NCBI GenBank assembly: GCA_030050125.1
Contig: JASIJN010000083.1
Coordinates: 1 to 6,956 of the forward strand
Source of the DNA: Streptosporangiaceae bacterium
GTDB lineage: Bacteria > Actinomycetota > Actinomycetes > Streptosporangiales > Streptosporangiaceae
Reading direction: 5' to 3'
DNA: 6,956 nucleotides
Made by a program: the position numbers and the translations under genes. The first letter of the stretch is position 1. Each line of letters begins with the position of its first letter. Of the stretch, positions 5,764-6,956 are shown one piece after another. The notes beneath the pieces are model-generated. The model did no database searches, was not told the origin of the DNA, and saw nothing but the letters and a program-made list of their open reading frames with translations.

Positions 5764-5769
5764 CGGCCG

Positions 5770-6105
5770 TCAGGAGAAGCCCTGGTGCTTGTCGTCGGGC
5801 TCGGGGAGCTGCAGGTCGCTCTTGGCGAGTTCCTCGATGTTGACGTCCTTGAACGTAACGACCCGGACGTTCTTCACGAACCGCGCAGGGCGGTACATGT
5901 CCCATACCCAGGCGTCCTGCATGGTGACCTCGAAGAACACCTCGCCGTTGTCCGACGTGCGGACGTTGAGCTCCACGTGGTTGGTGAGGTAGAACCGGCG
6001 CTCGGTCTCGACCACATGGCTGAACAGCCCGACCACGTCACGGTACTCGCGGTAGAGCTGCAGCTCCATTTCCGTCTCGTACTTCTCGAGATCCTCCGCG
6101 CTCAT
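5770..6105 (-). CDS. DUF2469 family protein (actinobacterial, conserved)
   Basis: This is an acidic protein of 111 residues, the usual length for the family, with the characteristic start MSAEDLEKYETEMELQLYRE and the conserved blocks FSHVVETERRFYLTNHVEL (28-46), FFEVTMQDAWVWDMYRPARF (57-76) and VRVVTFKDVNIEELAKSDLQ (80-99). The function is unknown. The family is essentially restricted to actinobacteria and is regularly found immediately after rnhB, as here. ATG at 6105 is chosen because GGAGGG precedes it at close spacing and because the family begins at this residue; the open frame continues further upstream but without similarity. It is separated by 117 bp from rnhB. In the usual arrangement yraN would follow; here about 5 kb of acyl-CoA genes intervene. 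Confidence 0.95.
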   Translation of the reverse strand: MSAEDLEKYETEMELQLYREYRDVVGLFSHVVETERRFYLTNHVELNVRTSDNGEVFFEVTMQDAWVWDMYRPARFVKNVRVVTFKDVNIEELAKSDLQLPEPDDKHQGFS

Positions 6106-6159
6106 GTTCCCTCCGTTCTGACCGCAGGCGCTGCGAGGGCGGGCAGGCCGTTGCGCACG

Positions 6160-6171
6160 GTGCCCGGGCAC
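6160..6171. repeat. 12-bp perfect palindrome in the rnhB-DUF2469 gap
   Basis: GTGCCCGGGCAC is a perfect palindrome about 55 bp upstream of the DUF2469 start. It could be a protein-binding site, or part of a GC-rich terminator/attenuator with the nearby GCCCCG/CGGGGC arms closer to rnhB. The function is unknown, and chance is plausible at this base composition. Confidence 0.25.
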
Positions 6172-6222
6172 TGAGCGCCGGCGGCCCCGACCCGCACCCG
6201 GCGGGGCACGGCCCGGATGAGG

Positions 6223-6956
6223 TCAACCATAGGACAATTCTGCCTCGTGACCTGGCTGGTCCTCGTCGGCGTCCAGGCTCACGTCCACCGGCCCCAGGGT
6301 TACCTCCGCCGGCGCCAGGCCCAGGTCCGCCGACGCCAGGCCCAGGTCCGCCGGCGCCAGGCCCAGGTCCGCCGATGCCAGGCCCAGGTCGGCCGGCCCC
6401 AGCCTCACGTCCTCCTGCATCTGGCTCAGGTCCAGCGGCGGCAGGCCGGCCCGGGCCCGGACCACCCCGATCACGTTGGCGAACGACCTGCGATGCTCCG
6501 GGCACGGGCCATGTTCCGCCAGGGCGGCCATGTGACTGGGGGTGGAGTACCCCTTATGCCTGGCAAAGCCATATTGCGGGTATCGCGGGCTGATCTCCCT
6601 CATGATCCGGTCCCTGGTCACCTTGGCCACGATCGAGGCCGCGGCGACGCACGCGGCGACCTCGTCGCCCTTCCACATGGCCAGCGCGGGAACGGCCAGG
6701 CCCCGGACAGGGAACCCGTCGGTCAGCACGTACCCGGGCCGGCAGGCCAGCCCGGCCAGCGCCCGACGCATGCCGGTCACGTTGCACACGTGCAGCCCGA
6801 GCGCGTCGATGTCGCCGGGCGAGATCACCACCACATGCCAGGCCAGGGCCCGGGCCACGACCTCCTGGTAGACCGCCTCGCGCGCGGCGGCGGTCAGCGC
6901 CTTGGAGTCGGCCACGCCGCTCGGGCCGGACGACCGCCGCGGGTCCAGCGCGACCG
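6223..6956 (-). CDS. rnhB: Ribonuclease HII, 5' end outside window, with repetitive C-terminal tail
   Basis: The frame is open from the window edge (6954) to TGA at 6223, giving 243 visible residues. RNase HII removes RNA from RNA-DNA hybrids and excises single ribonucleotides from DNA. Visible signatures are the GVADSKALTAAARE block (the usual LxDSKxLxxxxRE), GYVLTDGFPV with a catalytic Asp (about residue 79), WKGDEVAACVAAASIVAKVTRDR with the final catalytic Asp (about 115), and YGFARHKGYSTPSH. The GxDEAGRG motif with the first two acidic residues would lie beyond the edge. After the normal end of the fold (EHRRSFANV) the protein continues for about 80 residues. Most of this extension is seven tandem heptapeptides, followed by an acidic tail ending AELSYG. 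The catalytic core looks intact; the tail is unusual. Confidence 0.94.
   Translation of the reverse strand, partial: VALDPRRSSGPSGVADSKALTAAAREAVYQEVVARALAWHVVVISPGDIDALGLHVCNVTGMRRALAGLACRPGYVLTDGFPVRGLAVPALAMWKGDEVAACVAAASIVAKVTRDRIMREISPRYPQYGFARHKGYSTPSHMAALAEHGPCPEHRRSFANVIGVVRARAGLPPLDLSQMQEDVRLGPADLGLASADLGLAPADLGLASADLGLAPAEVTLGPVDVSLDADEDQPGHEAELSYG
6268..6414 (-). repeat. Seven tandem 21-bp repeats encoding ADLGLA(P/S) heptapeptides
   Basis: Seven consecutive in-frame 21-bp units in the 3' part of rnhB encode EDVRLGP, ADLGLAS, ADLGLAP, ADLGLAS, ADLGLAP, AEVTLGP and VDVSLDA. The four central units are nearly identical at DNA level (core CCAGGCCCAGGTC on the plus strand) and alternate Ser/Pro at the last position, which implies duplication of a 42-bp pair. 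The outer units have diverged. The alternate minus-strand frame also stays open and yields Gly/Pro-rich sequence, which I regard as a shadow. Confidence 0.92.

Noticed and set aside
772..5769. Transposon or integrative element carrying the cassette
   Set aside because: No transposase, integrase, terminal inverted repeats or tRNA attachment site could be found; only the paralogous regulator genes act as long direct repeats.
6268..6414. Possible CRISPR-like or intergenic repeat array
   Set aside because: The repeats are contiguous with no spacers, in frame, and wholly within rnhB coding sequence.
6038..6505. Minus-strand Gly/Pro-rich frame (PGPGAGG-like repeats) across the end of rnhB
   Set aside because: It is the alternative reading frame of the 21-bp repeats inside rnhB and has no independent support.

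Overview
High-GC (roughly two-thirds G+C) chromosomal DNA. All convincing genes lie on the minus strand, so transcription runs from right to left. The organism is almost certainly an actinobacterium. The DUF2469 protein is characteristic of that phylum, and rnhB - DUF2469 - yraN - comM is a familiar actinobacterial housekeeping order. GTG starts and strong GGAGG-type ribosome binding sites also fit. Genus cannot be told from the sequence.

The two ends are housekeeping. At the right edge is rnhB (RNase HII, 5' end cut off by the window) with an unusual tail of seven tandem 7-residue repeats, then a complete DUF2469 gene. At the left edge are yraN (UPF0102 nuclease-fold protein) and the first 135 codons of comM/yifB (Mg-chelatase-like AAA+ protein). 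The yraN stop codon directly abuts the comM ATG.

Between DUF2469 and yraN lies about 5 kb (about 772-5769) that looks accessory. In order of transcription it holds an IclR-family regulator (4874-5662), a 159-bp regulatory gap, a decayed metallo-beta-lactamase-fold hydrolase (4316-4714), a MaoC (R)-type enoyl-CoA hydratase (3873-4307), an SDR 3-hydroxyacyl-CoA dehydrogenase/reductase (2999-3796), a thiolase (1790-2956), and a second, closely similar IclR regulator (959-1696). The three enzymes supply hydration, dehydrogenation and thiolysis, the last three steps of a beta-oxidation-like spiral. There is no acyl-CoA ligase, acyl-CoA dehydrogenase or PHA synthase in the window. An aspartate at the end of the second Rossmann strand of the SDR hints at NAD(H), which would fit catabolism better than polymer synthesis.

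The best regulatory signal is in 4715-4873. A TTGACA-N18-TAGCCT promoter points into the enzyme genes, with an AT-rich near-palindrome (GTTC...GAAC) just downstream of the expected transcription start, a good candidate IclR operator. A different inverted repeat (TACGG-N4-CCGTA) lies upstream of the second regulator. No RNA gene, insertion sequence, CRISPR array or origin was found. The cassette is best described as a regulated acyl-CoA degradation module bracketed by duplicated regulators. It is not a clearly new type of system.
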